Source of the DNA: Methylobacterium isbiliense
GTDB taxonomy: Bacteria > Pseudomonadota > Alphaproteobacteria > Rhizobiales > Beijerinckiaceae
Length of the DNA: 64,000 bases
NCBI RefSeq assembly: GCF_022179325.1
Contig: NZ_BPQQ01000034.1
Span: 62,001 to 126,000, forward strand
Direction of reading: 5' to 3'
Shown here one piece after another: positions 30,197-40,009 of this stretch. A program made the translations under genes and the position numbers. Below the pieces are notes generated by a model. The model saw only the letters and a list, made by a program, of their open reading frames with translations, made no database searches and was not told the DNA's origin. Position 1 is the stretch's first letter. The number at the start of each line of letters is the position of its first letter.

Positions 30197-30462
30197 GGGC
30201 GCGATTTCGTGCGCTCATCCTCGGCGACGAGGGCGTCCCCGATCGGATCCTCGCCGGGATCCGGCGTCGCACCCGCGGCCCGGGCATGCCACGCGATCTC
30301 CCGCATGCGCGCCAAGCCCGGTTCGGCTCGCGCCAGCGTGGCGTGGGTTCCGTCGAGGACCAGAGACAGCTCGTCCCCAGGCCGCGCGCCGATCCCGTCC
30401 CGCACCTCGGGCTGAAGAGTGACCTGCCCGCCCGCATTCAGCTTCACCGCGAACCGCTGCAT
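30193..30462 (-). CDS. AbrB/SpoVT-type antitoxin
   Basis: An 89-residue protein. The swapped-hairpin DNA-binding domain spans about residues 2-45 (FAVKLNAGGQVTLQPEVRDGIG, GDELSLVL), and the acidic C-terminal tail would bind the PIN toxin. It should neutralise the toxin and autorepress the operon. The ATG at 30460-30462 has GGAG upstream; an earlier in-frame start adds 11 residues that precede the domain. It begins 33 bp after the ureAB stop. Confidence 0.87.
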   Translation of the reverse strand: MQRFAVKLNAGGQVTLQPEVRDGIGARPGDELSLVLDGTHATLARAEPGLARMREIAWHARAAGATPDPGEDPIGDALVAEDERTKSRP

Positions 30463-30495
30463 GGCTGCCGCTCCAGTTCTCCTGTCGCCGCGCAC

Positions 30496-31116
30496 TCAAA
30501 GCGTCCCCATCACGTCGCCGCGGAACCCGTACACGGCCCGCGCGCCGCCCATCGGCACCAGCGCCACCTCGCGGGTCGAGCCCGGCTCGAAGCGCACCGC
30601 CGTGCCGGGCGCGATGTCGAGGCGCTGGCCGCGGGCCTTGTCGCGGTCGAAGCGCAGGGCCGGGTTCACCTCGAAGAAATGGTAGTGCGAACCGACCTGG
30701 ATCGGCCGGTCGCCCGTATTGGCGACTTCGATCAGGGTGCGGGGCGCGCCCGCGTTGAACACGATCTCGCCCGGGAGCGTCGCGACCGCGCCCGGCACGT
30801 CGGAGGAGACCGCGCCGCGGATCGGGTGGTGCACCGTCACGAGCTTGGTGCCATCCGGGAACGTCGCCTCGACCTGGATGTCGTGGATCATCTCGGGCAC
30901 GCCCTCCATCACCTGGGAGGCGTCGAGCACCTGGGCGCCCGCCTGCATCAGCTCGGCCACCGTGCGCCCGTCACGGGCGCCCTCGACCACGAAGTCGGTG
31001 ATCAGCGCCACCGCCTCCGGGTAGTTGAGCTTCACGCCCCGGGCCAGACGGTTGCGCGCCACCTGCGCCGCCATGGCGACGAGGAGCTTGTCCTTCTCGC
31101 GGGGTGTGAGCAGCAC
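30496..31116 (-). CDS. ureAB: Fused urease gamma-beta subunit
   Basis: The single 206-residue chain combines UreA (about 1-100, [17 protein letters not shown] to [21 protein letters not shown]) and UreB (about 105-206, with [17 protein letters not shown]). Many alphaproteobacteria keep these separate; fusion is known in Helicobacter UreA and in some others. The start is GTG at 31114-31116, aligning with the family's MLLTPREK, with AGGGGA about 8 nt upstream; the frame is open for 16 codons further 5' without similarity. It is downstream of ureD, with an 18-bp repeat array between. Confidence 0.95.
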   Translation of the reverse strand: MLLTPREKDKLLVAMAAQVARNRLARGVKLNYPEAVALITDFVVEGARDGRTVAELMQAGAQVLDASQVMEGVPEMIHDIQVEATFPDGTKLVTVHHPIRGAVSSDVPGAVATLPGEIVFNAGAPRTLIEVANTGDRPIQVGSHYHFFEVNPALRFDRDKARGQRLDIAPGTAVRFEPGSTREVALVPMGGARAVYGFRGDVMGTL

Positions 31117-31181
31117 GGAAGCGTCCCCTGGGTTCGTCGGGCGGGTTGGCGAGCCTTGCGGCATCCTTCACGAGGCTTGAG

Positions 31182-31230
31182 CGTGAGGCAAGACTTGGGC
31201 GTGAGGCAAGACTTGGGCGTGAGGCAAGAC
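31182..31230. repeat. 18-bp tandem repeat, 2.7 copies, between ureD and ureAB
   Basis: The unit cgtgaggcaagacttggg is found at 31182-31199 and 31200-31217, with a partial copy at 31218-31230. It lies in the 126-bp space between the ureD stop and the ureAB start, so it is transcribed but untranslated. The period is a multiple of three but no frame is used. Confidence 0.9.
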
Positions 31231-31242
31231 GCGGGCCGCGGT

Positions 31243-32085
31243 TCAGGTCTGCCAGACCCGGGGCAGCGGCGTGCGGCGGAACCCTTCGAGCAGGGGCACC
31301 GCCGCCCGGCGCAGGGCGCCGATCTCGCGAGCGAGCAGGCGCACGACCAGCATCCCGTTCCAGGCGCTCACCCCCGCCTCGACCTGCAGGGCGTCGCAAC
31401 CCGCCGCGTCGATCAGCGCCCGCATCCGGTCGAGCTCGGCCTCGGCGTCCGGCGCCACGTGAAGCATCGTCGCGAGCGCCCTGGCGCCGCCGGCCACCGC
31501 CGGACGCGCCATCAGATCGGCGACCGCGCCGTCGAGGCGCAGGGTGTCGGCGTAGACGAGACGCCCGCCCCGGCGGATGCGCCACACGTCGCGGAGGCTC
31601 CCCTCGCGCACGCTCTCGCCGCGGGCGGCGCGGCCGAACACCAGCGCCTCGAACAGGGTCAGGGCGGCGTCCGGCGCCATGTCGGCGTCGAGCCGACGGG
31701 TGAGCCGCGCCGTGTCGTACAGGATCGTCTCCTGCGGCAGCCACGCGAGGCGCGCGCCGGACGCGAGGGCGAGCCGCGTCGCGAGATCGGTGACCGGCCC
31801 GTCCGAGCGGTAGATCTTCTCCGCCGCCGTCGTGGTCAGGACGAGATCGGCTCCCGGCCCGAGCGTGGCCTCGACGGCGAAGCGGTCGCCGCAGGCGATC
31901 CCGCCGGCGCTGTTGAGGAGCACGCCTTCGAGTCCGGGTCCCTCGGGACGCGGCAGGCGCAGGCGCAAGGGGCCGGCCTCGGCGAGGTCCGTGAGGCGGG
32001 TGGCGCCCCCGTCGAGCCGCGCGGCGGAGAGCGCGACGCGGCCGAGGGAGCGCTGGCGCTGCGGCCAGGAAGCGGAAGCGGACAT
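31243..32085 (-). CDS. ureD: Urease accessory protein UreD
   Basis: A chaperone for urease maturation: it binds apo-urease and recruits UreF-UreG for nickel delivery. The 280-residue protein shows the family features GVLLNSAGGIACGDRF, TTTAAEKIYRSDG, WLPQETILYD and FGRAARGES. The ATG at 32083-32085 was chosen from its match to the family N-terminus; the frame is open upstream for a long way as a shadow of the M16 genes. It is the first gene of the urease cluster; the order ureD-ureAB-(ureC) is common. Confidence 0.93.
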   Translation of the reverse strand: MSASASWPQRQRSLGRVALSAARLDGGATRLTDLAEAGPLRLRLPRPEGPGLEGVLLNSAGGIACGDRFAVEATLGPGADLVLTTTAAEKIYRSDGPVTDLATRLALASGARLAWLPQETILYDTARLTRRLDADMAPDAALTLFEALVFGRAARGESVREGSLRDVWRIRRGGRLVYADTLRLDGAVADLMARPAVAGGARALATMLHVAPDAEAELDRMRALIDAAGCDALQVEAGVSAWNGMLVVRLLAREIGALRRAAVPLLEGFRRTPLPRVWQT

Positions 32086-32208
32086 CGGCCGCCTTTTAAG
32101 CGTGGCCGTGCGGCGTCGCGCAAGTCCGGCCGGGCAAGTCGTGTCTGTCACGTCGCGCGCGCCCGCGGGTCGGGTTAGGATCGCGGGCGCGAAGCGAGGG
32201 AGCACGCG

Positions 32209-32637
32209 ATGGCCGAGGAGCCGACCTGCCGGGTCGTGGGCGCGGGCGCCGACTACGTCGGCAAGCAGGCGCTGACCTACGCGCCCGGCATCTCGGCCGA
32301 ATCGGTCGGGGCGAAGGCCATCCACCTCCAGACCGTGACGATGCCGCCGGGTGCCCGGGCGAAGGCCCACCTGCACGAGGGGCACGAGACGGCCCTGCAC
32401 GTGCTGAGCGGGGTCGCCGGCATGTGGTACGGCCTGCGGCTGGAGCACCACCTGTGGTCGCGCGCGGGCGATTACGTCCATATCCCGGCCGGGGTGCCGC
32501 ACCTGCCCTACAACGCCAGCCGCACCGAGCCGTGCACGGCGGTGATCGCCCGGACGGACCCGAACGAGCAGGAGAGCGTGGTGCTGCGGCCGGACCTCGA
32601 CGGCCTGCGCCCGGCGGGCGAGGACCCGATGGCCTGA
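32209..32637 (+). CDS. Cupin domain protein
   Basis: A 142-residue single-cupin protein. The metal-binding motif 1 is AHLHEGHETALHVLSG and motif 2 is GDYVHIPAGVPHLPYN, each with the expected His/Glu positions. Such proteins range from dioxygenases to sugar isomerases; no specific role can be read. AGCGAGGGAG lies before the ATG at 32209. It is divergent from ureD with 123 bp between, so both promoters are there. Confidence 0.88.
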   Translation: MAEEPTCRVVGAGADYVGKQALTYAPGISAESVGAKAIHLQTVTMPPGARAKAHLHEGHETALHVLSGVAGMWYGLRLEHHLWSRAGDYVHIPAGVPHLPYNASRTEPCTAVIARTDPNEQESVVLRPDLDGLRPAGEDPMA

Positions 32638-32643
32638 CGGGGT

Positions 32644-32662
32644 CCGGGGCCGATGGCCCCGG
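32644..32662. terminator. Perfect 8-bp hairpin between convergent genes
   Basis: ccggggcc-gat-ggccccgg (stem 32644-32651 with 32655-32662, loop of 3). It is 7 bp after the cupin stop and before the convergent M16 gene end, followed by two gggcggagcccc repeats. A good GC-rich terminator stem, but without a T-tract. Confidence 0.5.
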
Positions 32663-32723
32663 CGGGTTGAGGGCGGAGCCCCACGGGGTTCGGGGCGGAG
32701 CCCCGCGGCCCTCCGGCCTCCCG

Positions 32724-34022
32724 TCAGAGCTCGGTCGGGCGGCCGGCGGCCACGACGAGGAGGCGGCCGTCGCCGAGCGTGCGGGCGGCGGCGCGGCGGA
32801 TGTCGTCCTGGGTCACAGCGCCGATCAGGCCGTTGCGGCGGCCGATATAGTCGATGCCGAGCCCCTCGAAGGCCACCTGCACCAGCTGGTGGGCGATCTT
32901 GGTCGAGGTGTCGAAGCCCAGCGCGTAGGACCCGGTGAGGTAGTCCTTGGCCTTCTGCAGCTCCTCGTCGCTGGGGCCGTCCTGCGTGAGCCGCGCGATC
33001 TCCTCGGCGATCACCGCCAGGGCCTCGGCGACGCGCTCGTTCTTGGTGGCGGTGTAGCCCCAGGTCATCGAGGCGGCCCGGTGGCTCACCAGCGAGGTGC
33101 CGACCGAGTAGGCGAGGCCGCGCTTCTCGCGCACCTCCTGGAACAGCCGCGACGTGAAGGCGCCGCCGCCCAGCACGTGGTTGAGCACGTAGGCCGGGAT
33201 GAAGTCGGGGTCGCGCCACGGCACGCCGTCGGTGCCGAAGCGGATCACCGATTGCGGCACGTCGAGATCCACCACGATGCGCCGCCCGCGGCCCGCGATG
33301 CGTGCCGGCGGCACCGCGGCGAGCGCCCCGCCCTCGCTCAGGCGCCCGAAGGCGGCGTCGAGCGCGCGCTGCAGCGCCTCCTCGCCGATGGCGCCCACCG
33401 CCGCGACCTTGACCCGGCCGCGGCCGAGCAGGCGCGCGTGGAGCGCCACGAGGTCGTCGCGGGTGATGCCCGACACGCTCTCGAGGGTGCCGCCGGAGGG
33501 CCGGCCGTAGGGATGGCCCGGATAGGCCTCGGCGAAGAAGCGGCGCGAGGCCATCACGCCGGGGTCGTTCTGCTGGTAGCGCAGGCCCGCGAGCATCTGC
33601 GCCCGCACGCGCTCGATCGCGGCCTCGTCGAAGCGGGGCTGCGCCAGGGCGAGCGCCAGGAGCTCGATCGCCTCGTCGGCGTGCTTGACCAGCATCTTGA
33701 GCGAGCCGCCGATCGCGTCGGGGCCGGCATGGAAGCTCAGCTCGATCGCCCGGGCGGCGAGGCGCTCCTGGAAGGCGTCGGAGCCGTAGGGGCCGGCACC
33801 CTCGTCGAGGAGCCGCGCCAGCATCTGCACGGCGCCGGACTTGCCCTCCGGATCCTGGGCGGCGCCGCCCTCGAACGTGAAGGCGAGCGCGATCAGCGGG
33901 ACGACCGGGGATTCGACATGCCACGCCTCGACGCCGCAGGCGGCGGCGACCGGGCGGGCCTGGGCCGGGGAGGAGGCGGTGCTGAGGGCGGCAGTCCGGG
34001 TGACGGCATCGGCCGGGGTCAT
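32724..34022 (-). CDS. M16 family protein lacking the zinc motif (inactive partner subunit)
   Basis: A 432-residue M16/insulinase-fold protein. The position of the HxxEH zinc motif reads QMLARLLDEG, so no zinc can be held there. The C-terminal half keeps the substrate-binding Arg-Tyr type segment (FQEVREKRGLAYSVG). The immediately upstream gene encodes the active member; together they would form the usual heterodimer, as in mitochondrial processing peptidase. The ATG at 34020-34022 has AGAGG upstream. No signal peptide is obvious; N-terminal 25 residues are Ser/Ala/Thr-rich. Confidence 0.9.
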   Translation of the reverse strand: MTPADAVTRTAALSTASSPAQARPVAAACGVEAWHVESPVVPLIALAFTFEGGAAQDPEGKSGAVQMLARLLDEGAGPYGSDAFQERLAARAIELSFHAGPDAIGGSLKMLVKHADEAIELLALALAQPRFDEAAIERVRAQMLAGLRYQQNDPGVMASRRFFAEAYPGHPYGRPSGGTLESVSGITRDDLVALHARLLGRGRVKVAAVGAIGEEALQRALDAAFGRLSEGGALAAVPPARIAGRGRRIVVDLDVPQSVIRFGTDGVPWRDPDFIPAYVLNHVLGGGAFTSRLFQEVREKRGLAYSVGTSLVSHRAASMTWGYTATKNERVAEALAVIAEEIARLTQDGPSDEELQKAKDYLTGSYALGFDTSTKIAHQLVQVAFEGLGIDYIGRRNGLIGAVTQDDIRRAAARTLGDGRLLVVAAGRPTEL

Positions 34023-34066
34023 AGGGGACCTCTTCTGGTTCCGGGGCGGGTGCGGGCGGCGCAGGC

Positions 34067-35461
34067 TCAGGCGGCGGAGACCGCCGTCGGCGCGTCGGCC
34101 TCGCGGGCCTTGGTGAGGTAGCCGGTCACGGAACGGGCCGGGACGAGGTAGCGCTCGGCCGCCGCCGCGAGCCGCCGGGCCTCCACCGCCTCGATGTCGG
34201 CCGGCCAGCGGCGCACCTCCTCGATGCTCTCGCCGATGGCGAGCGCCGAGCCGTAGATGCGCGCGAGCGAGGACTGGCTGTCGGAGGAATAGACCGTCTC
34301 GGCGACGAGCCGGGTCTTGGCCCGCTCCACCGCCTCGGGCGACAGGGCCTCGCCGGGCAGGCGCCGCAGGGTGGCGTCCACCGCCTGCTCCAGCGCCTCC
34401 AGGCTCACGCCCTCGGCCGGCACCGCGTAGACGGAGAAGCGGGTGTCGTCCATGGCCGAGCCCATGTACCACGCGCCCGCATTCACGGCGACGCCCTGCT
34501 CCATCACGAGGGAGCGGTAGAGGTAGGAGGTCGGCCCGCCGCCCATCACCTCGGCGAGGAGTTCGAGGGCATGTCCCTCGCCTTCCTTGGCGGTGATGCA
34601 GGAGGGGGTGAGGTAGAGCCGCTGCAGGGTCGGCTGCTCGACCTTGGGGTCGGCGACGCTCAGGCGGCGGGCGGCCCGGGGCTCGGGCTCGCGCGGGCGC
34701 TGACGCACCGGCCGGGCGCCGCGGGGCGCCACCCGCCCGTAGGTGTCCTCCGCGAGCCGGCGCACCTCGTCGACGGTCACGTCGCCGGCCACCACCAGGA
34801 TTGCGTTCTCGGGGGTGTAGAAGCGCTGGTAATAGGCGAGCGCGTGGGTGCGGTTCAGGTCCTCGATCTCGTGCATCCAGCCGATGATCGGGATCCCGTA
34901 GGGGTGGTGCACGAACAGCGAGGCGGCCATCGCCTCCGAGAGCTGCGCGCTCGGGTCAGTCTCGACCCGCATGCGGCGCTCCTCCAGCACCACGTCGCGC
35001 TCGGGCGCCACCACGGCGTCGTCGAGGACGAGGCCGGTCATCCGGTCGGCCTCGAACTCCATCATGGTCCGGAGGTTGTCGCGCGCGACGCGCTGGAAGT
35101 AGGCGGTGTAGTCGAAGGACGTGAAGGCGTTCTCCTGGCCGCCGAGCCCCGAGACGACCTTCGAGAAGGTCCCGACCGGGTGGGTCTCGGTGCCCTTGAA
35201 CATCAGGTGTTCGAGGAAGTGCGCGATGCCCGACTGGCCGAGCGGATCGTCCGCCGAGCCGTTGCGGTACCAGATCATGTGGGTCGCCACCGGGGTGCGG
35301 TGGTCGGGGATGACGACGACGTCGAGACCATTGTCCAGGGCGAAGGAGGCGACCTCCGGCCCGCCCGCCTCGGCCCTCCCGAACGGCGCCGCGTCGAGGC
35401 GCAGGGCGGCTCCGGGATAGCCGGTCGGGCGGGTGAGCGGGCGCGTCCTGAACAAGTCCAT
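34067..35461 (-). CDS. M16 family zinc peptidase (active subunit)
   Basis: A 464-residue pitrilysin-type protease. The zinc-binding motif HFLEH is intact (SGIAHFLEHLMFKGT), with the distal Glu in EERRMRVETDPSAQ. Its partner, encoded 44 bp downstream, lacks the motif. Role: peptide degradation or processing, probably periplasmic in related bacteria, though no clear leader is seen here (MDLFRTRPL). It is downstream of ileS-lspA-exported protein in the same orientation, an arrangement I recall from other alphaproteobacteria. Confidence 0.93.
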   Translation of the reverse strand: MDLFRTRPLTRPTGYPGAALRLDAAPFGRAEAGGPEVASFALDNGLDVVVIPDHRTPVATHMIWYRNGSADDPLGQSGIAHFLEHLMFKGTETHPVGTFSKVVSGLGGQENAFTSFDYTAYFQRVARDNLRTMMEFEADRMTGLVLDDAVVAPERDVVLEERRMRVETDPSAQLSEAMAASLFVHHPYGIPIIGWMHEIEDLNRTHALAYYQRFYTPENAILVVAGDVTVDEVRRLAEDTYGRVAPRGARPVRQRPREPEPRAARRLSVADPKVEQPTLQRLYLTPSCITAKEGEGHALELLAEVMGGGPTSYLYRSLVMEQGVAVNAGAWYMGSAMDDTRFSVYAVPAEGVSLEALEQAVDATLRRLPGEALSPEAVERAKTRLVAETVYSSDSQSSLARIYGSALAIGESIEEVRRWPADIEAVEARRLAAAAERYLVPARSVTGYLTKAREADAPTAVSAA

Positions 35462-35718
35462 CCTGAGGTCCTTGTGAGCGGGCTGCCGGATCGGCCCGTG
35501 ATGATCGTGGAACGCTTCCCTCGATGGAAGCCTAGGGGAGCCTCGCGCGAATCGCTGGCCCGCCCCCCGGATGTGGGACCGTTCAACCGGTGTTTCTAGA
35601 AGATTTTAAGGCAGGACGCGGCTGCGCCCTGCCCGATATGCGTCGACGACAGACGTCGCGGCAAACGGCACAGTTTCGGCGGCCGCGGCCGCCGGAGCTG
35701 AGCTTGGCGCTGACTGGG

Positions 35719-36378
35719 TCAGCGCGCCCGCGAGCGCAGGTAGGCGCGCGGATCGGATTCCTCGCGCTCCTTCTCGCTGAGCGTCTGCCTCGGGCCCTCG
35801 GGCGCGCGCGCCAGACGTCCGTTCGGCGGGGCGCGGTAGCCGGTGGGCGGATCGGTGAGGATGTCGCGGCTCGGCTCGACGTCGGAGACCGGGGTGTCGT
35901 CCTTGCGGCCCTGGAACAGCTGCAGCGGGTTGAGCCAGGTCGACTCGCGCACGTTGTCGCCGGGCTTGTAGGTCGGCTCGGTGGGAACGCCCGCGCCCTC
36001 GCGGCGGCCGGCGCGCATCTCGTAGATCGAGAGCGTCATGTTGTTGTCGTTCATGCGGCCCTGCTCGCCGCGGGTGATCGGCTTGCGCGCCTCCTTGGCC
36101 TGCCGGGCGCGGGCGGCGGCCTCCGGATCGGTCGGCCATTGCGGCGCGGCCTCGCGCACGGCGCTGCGGGGCACGGGGGGCGGCAGGGCAGCGTTGCCGG
36201 CCTTGGGCGGCAGCACCAGCGGGGCGCGCTCGCGGTAGGTGATCGTCGGCCGCTCCGGCTCGATCAGACCGATGTTCGAGAGGGCGTTCTTCATGAACAC
36301 GCCCTCCTCCGCCTGCGCGACGGACGCGACGCCGCACAGCAGCGCCGCGAGCGTGAGGATCGTGCGATGGTCGGTCAT
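35719..36378 (-). CDS. Exported hypothetical protein (possible DUF3035/BamF-like)
   Basis: A 219-residue protein with a signal peptide (MTDHRTILTLAALLCGVASVAQA, cleavage after AQA) and a Pro- and charge-rich, probably disordered body. The stretch ERAPLVLPPKAGNAALPPP resembles the APLVLPP segment of DUF3035 proteins, some of which are outer-membrane assembly factors. The position just after lspA and before the M16 pair would fit that family. It has a Cys in the leader, but the sequence before it (ALLC) is not a good lipobox, so lipidation is doubtful. The function is unproven. Confidence 0.7.
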   Translation of the reverse strand: MTDHRTILTLAALLCGVASVAQAEEGVFMKNALSNIGLIEPERPTITYRERAPLVLPPKAGNAALPPPVPRSAVREAAPQWPTDPEAAARARQAKEARKPITRGEQGRMNDNNMTLSIYEMRAGRREGAGVPTEPTYKPGDNVRESTWLNPLQLFQGRKDDTPVSDVEPSRDILTDPPTGYRAPPNGRLARAPEGPRQTLSEKEREESDPRAYLRSRAR

Positions 36379-36521
36379 GCTGGCTCCCGGACCCTGCCGC
36401 CGCGGATACGCGACGCTTCTCGTTACCCTGGGCGTGGGTCGGGTTTCGGGCGAAGGTATGGCGCAGCCTGTGGAGGACCGAACGCGGAGACGGTCCTGTG
36501 GCGGGCGCATCACAGCGCCGG

Positions 36522-37022
36522 TCAGGCGCCGCGCCCCGGCTCGGCGTCGCGGCGCTCGATCCAGAGGCCGTCGTAGAGCAGTCCGACCACCCCGAAGACG
36601 ATGGCCGCATCGGCGACGTTGAACACGTACCAGGACCAGCCGCCCCCGTGCAGATGCACGAAGTCGAACACCGCCCCGTACACGACCCGGTCGATGGCGT
36701 TGCCGACCGCGCCGCCGACGATGAGGCCGAGCGACCCGGCGACGAGCCGGGTTTCGGCCCGGGCCATCCAGACGGTGAGCGCCGCCGAGGCCAGGACCGA
36801 GACCGCGACGAGGAGCCAGCGCCCGAGTTCGCCGTCCTGCTGCAGGAGCCCATAGGAGACGCCGCGGTTCCAGACCACCACGAGCTGCGCGAAGGGCGCG
36901 AGCACCAGCGGCTGGTGCAGCGGCAGGTCGGCCAGGAACAGCAGGCCGAGCTTGGTCGCTTGGTCGAGCGCCAGCGTCGCCAGCGCCACGAGGAGGCCGA
37001 GCGCGAAGGGCGGCAGGCCCAT
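36522..37022 (-). CDS. lspA: Prolipoprotein signal peptidase II
   Basis: The inner-membrane aspartyl protease cleaves lipoprotein signal peptides. The 166-residue protein has four hydrophobic segments, the first at about 7-25 ([15 protein letters not shown]). Catalytic Asp motifs are [20 protein letters not shown] and [11 protein letters not shown]. The start ATG at 37020-37022 shares one base with the ileS stop (TGATG), so it is translationally coupled to ileS, the normal gene pairing. Confidence 0.95.
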   Translation of the reverse strand: MGLPPFALGLLVALATLALDQATKLGLLFLADLPLHQPLVLAPFAQLVVVWNRGVSYGLLQQDGELGRWLLVAVSVLASAALTVWMARAETRLVAGSLGLIVGGAVGNAIDRVVYGAVFDFVHLHGGGWSWYVFNVADAAIVFGVVGLLYDGLWIERRDAEPGRGA

Positions 37023-40009
37023 CACTCCGCCGCCCGGGCGGCATGGAGCGCGTCCCATTCCCGCAGGGCCTGGGCGTCGCGCGGCGTCACGTCCGGATAA
37101 TCCGGATCGCTGCCGACCGCGGGCGACACCTTCCAGGAGCGGGCGCATTTGCGCCCCTCGGCGAGCGCCGGCACCACCGCGACGCCCGGCACCTCGTCGA
37201 GCCGGAAGGCCTCCGCGGGTCCCTCCCCCGTCTCGATGCGGACGCCTGAGGTGATGCAGACCTCCGCGAAATCGATGCCGTCGAGGGCCGCGCGCAGCCC
37301 GGCATCGGCGACGTGGACCACCGGCGCGGCCTCCAGGCTCGCGCCGATGCGCTTGGCCGCCCGCTCGATCTCCAGCGCCCCGGTCACCACCCGGCGCACC
37401 CGGCGGATCTGCGCCCAGCGGGCGTCGAGCACCGGATCGCGCCACTCCTGCGGCGTCTCGGGCAGGGTCAGGAGGTGGACCGAGCCGTCCGCCGAGGGGG
37501 TGCGGGCGAGGAAGGCCTCCTCGGCCGTGAAGGCGAGGACCGGGGCGAGCCAGACCACCACGCGCCGGAAGGTCTCCTCCACCACCGCCAGCGCCGCGCG
37601 GCGGGTGGGGCTGGAGATCGGGTCGCAGTAGAGCGCGTCCTTGCGCACGTCGAAGTAGAAGGACGAGAGGTCGCCCGTCATGAAGCCGTTGAGCAGCGCC
37701 ACCACGCGCTTGAAGTCGTAGGTGCGGTAGGCCTCGCGGATCTCGCCGTCGAGTTCGGCGAGCCGGTGCAGGATGAAGCGCTCCAGCTCCGGCATGGCCG
37801 CGGCCGCCACCCGGTCCTCCGGACGGTGGTGGGCCAGCGTGCCGAGCATCCAGCGCAGGGAGTTGCGCAGCTTCCGGTAGGTCTCCGAGAAGGTCTTGAT
37901 GATCGGCGGGCCGATGCGCAGGTCGTCGGTGTAGTCGGAGGCCGCCACCCACAGCCGCAGGATGTCGGCGCCCGAGGCCGCGATGACGTCCTGGGGCGCC
38001 ACCACGTTGCCGCGCGACTTCGACATCTTCTCGCCCTTGGGGTCGAGGACGAAGCCGTGGGTGAGCACCACGTCGTAGGGCGCGCGGTCGCGGGTGCCGC
38101 AGGATTCGAGCAGCGAGGAGTGGAACCAGCCCCGGTGCTGGTCGGAGCCTTCGAGGTACATCACCGTGTCCTCGCCGCCGTCGCGGCGGCGGCGGATGCC
38201 GGCGAGGCCCGGGAAGGCCTTCGGGTCCTCCAGCGTGAAGGCGTGCGTCGAGCCCGAATCGAACCAGACGTCGAGGACGTCCGTGACCTTCTCGTAGGCG
38301 GCGGGATCGTGGTCGGGCGCGAGGAAGCGGGCGCCGTCGGGATCGGCGAACCACGCATCCGCCCCCTCCGCCGCGAAGGCCTCGGCGATGCGTGCGTTGA
38401 CGCGCTCGTCGCGCAGGATCTCGCTCGTGCCCTTCCTCACGAACACCGTGATCGGCACGCCCCAGGCGCGCTGGCGCGACACCACCCAGTCCGGGCGGTT
38501 GGCGATCATGCCGGTGATGCGGTTCTGCCCCTGCGGCGGCACCCACTGCGTGGCGGCGATCTCGCGCAGGGCCACCTCGCGCAGGCTCCGGCCCCGGAGC
38601 GCCGGCACGGGCGCGTCGAGGGCGATGAACCATTGCGGGGTGTTGCGGAAGATGACCGGCTTCTTCGAGCGCCAGGAATGCGGGTAGCTGTGCTTGAGGG
38701 TGCCGCGCGCGACCAGCGTGCCGGCCTCCGCCAAGGCGGCGATCACCGCCTTGTTGGCGTCGCCCTTCTCGCCCTTCTCGGTCAGCACGCGCCGGCCCGT
38801 GAGGCCCGGGGCCTCCTCGGTGAGCACGCCGTCGGCATCGACCGTGTACGGGATGGTCACGTCGAGGCCCCGGGCGCGCAGGGCGCGGCCGTTCGCGGTC
38901 CAGACCTCGAAATCCTCGCGCCCGTGGCTCGGGGCGGTGTGCACGAAGCCCGTGCCCGCCTCGTCGGTGACGTGCTCGCCCTCCAGCATCGGCACGGCGA
39001 AGCCGTAGCCGGGGTTCCAGCGCGCGAGCGGATGCGCGAGCGTCAGGCCCGCCAGCGCCTCGGGCGCCACGTCGGCCACGCGCTCGTAAGCATCGACGCG
39101 AGCGGCCTTGAAGACGTCGCCCGCGAGTTGGTCAGCAACAATGCAACGAAAATCAGGTTGAACCCAGTTCTCTTCAGGAGCGGCAGAAACACGATAGAGT
39201 CCGTATGAAACCTTGCGGGAATAGGCCACGGCCCGGTTGGCCGGGATGGTCCAGGGGGTGGTGGTCCAGATGACGACGTGGGCGCCCGCCAGGGCCGGGT
39301 CGGCGGCCGTCACGACCGGGAAGGCGGCCCAGATCGTGTCGCTGACGTGGTCCTCGTACTCGACCTCCGCCTCGGCGAGCGCGGTCTTCTCGACCACCGA
39401 CCACATCACGGGCTTCGAGCCGCGGTACAGCTGGCCCGTCATCGCGAAGGTCATCAGCTCGCGGGCGATCTGCGCCTCGGCCCCGAAGGCCATGGTGGAA
39501 TAGGGGTGGTCCCAGTCGCCCGTGACGCCGAGGCGCTTGAACTCCTCGCGCTGCACCGAGAGCCAGTGCTCCGCGAAGGCGCGGCACTCGCGGCGGAACT
39601 CGACGACCGGCACCTCGTCCTTGTTGCGGCCCTTGGCGCGGTACTGCTCCTCGATCTTCCACTCGATCGGCAGGCCGTGGCAGTCCCAGCCCGGGACGTA
39701 GTTGGCGTCGGCCCCGAGCACGCCGGCGCCGCGCACCACCACGTCCTTGAGGATCTTGTTGAGCGCGGTGCCGATGTGGATGTGGCCGTTGGCGTAGGGC
39801 GGGCCATCGTGCAGGACGAATTTCGGCCGGCCCGCCGCGGCGGCCCGGATCCGTCCGTACAGATCGATCGCCTGCCAGCGCCGCAGGATCTCCGGCTCGC
39901 GCTCGGGCAGCCCGGCGCGCATCGGGAAGTCGGTGCGGGGCAGGAACAGGGTCTCGGAATAGTCGCGCCCGGTCGCGGATTCGGGCATCGCGGGCTTGGG
40001 CTCGGTCAT
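37022..40009 (-). CDS. ileS: Isoleucyl-tRNA synthetase
   Basis: The enzyme charges tRNA-Ile. The 995-residue protein is full length with HIGH-type motif [15 protein letters not shown] (near 70-85), the editing domain ([16 protein letters not shown]), the KMSKS motif [14 protein letters not shown] near 660, and the anticodon-binding region after 700. The C-terminal zinc-finger cysteines of the E. coli enzyme are absent, as in some other alphaproteobacterial forms. The ATG at 40007-40009 begins [20 protein letters not shown]. No T-box leader is visible in the upstream 230 bp. It is the first gene of the ileS-lspA pair. Confidence 0.97.
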   Translation of the reverse strand: MTEPKPAMPESATGRDYSETLFLPRTDFPMRAGLPEREPEILRRWQAIDLYGRIRAAAAGRPKFVLHDGPPYANGHIHIGTALNKILKDVVVRGAGVLGADANYVPGWDCHGLPIEWKIEEQYRAKGRNKDEVPVVEFRRECRAFAEHWLSVQREEFKRLGVTGDWDHPYSTMAFGAEAQIARELMTFAMTGQLYRGSKPVMWSVVEKTALAEAEVEYEDHVSDTIWAAFPVVTAADPALAGAHVVIWTTTPWTIPANRAVAYSRKVSYGLYRVSAAPEENWVQPDFRCIVADQLAGDVFKAARVDAYERVADVAPEALAGLTLAHPLARWNPGYGFAVPMLEGEHVTDEAGTGFVHTAPSHGREDFEVWTANGRALRARGLDVTIPYTVDADGVLTEEAPGLTGRRVLTEKGEKGDANKAVIAALAEAGTLVARGTLKHSYPHSWRSKKPVIFRNTPQWFIALDAPVPALRGRSLREVALREIAATQWVPPQGQNRITGMIANRPDWVVSRQRAWGVPITVFVRKGTSEILRDERVNARIAEAFAAEGADAWFADPDGARFLAPDHDPAAYEKVTDVLDVWFDSGSTHAFTLEDPKAFPGLAGIRRRRDGGEDTVMYLEGSDQHRGWFHSSLLESCGTRDRAPYDVVLTHGFVLDPKGEKMSKSRGNVVAPQDVIAASGADILRLWVAASDYTDDLRIGPPIIKTFSETYRKLRNSLRWMLGTLAHHRPEDRVAAAAMPELERFILHRLAELDGEIREAYRTYDFKRVVALLNGFMTGDLSSFYFDVRKDALYCDPISSPTRRAALAVVEETFRRVVVWLAPVLAFTAEEAFLARTPSADGSVHLLTLPETPQEWRDPVLDARWAQIRRVRRVVTGALEIERAAKRIGASLEAAPVVHVADAGLRAALDGIDFAEVCITSGVRIETGEGPAEAFRLDEVPGVAVVPALAEGRKCARSWKVSPAVGSDPDYPDVTPRDAQALREWDALHAARAAE

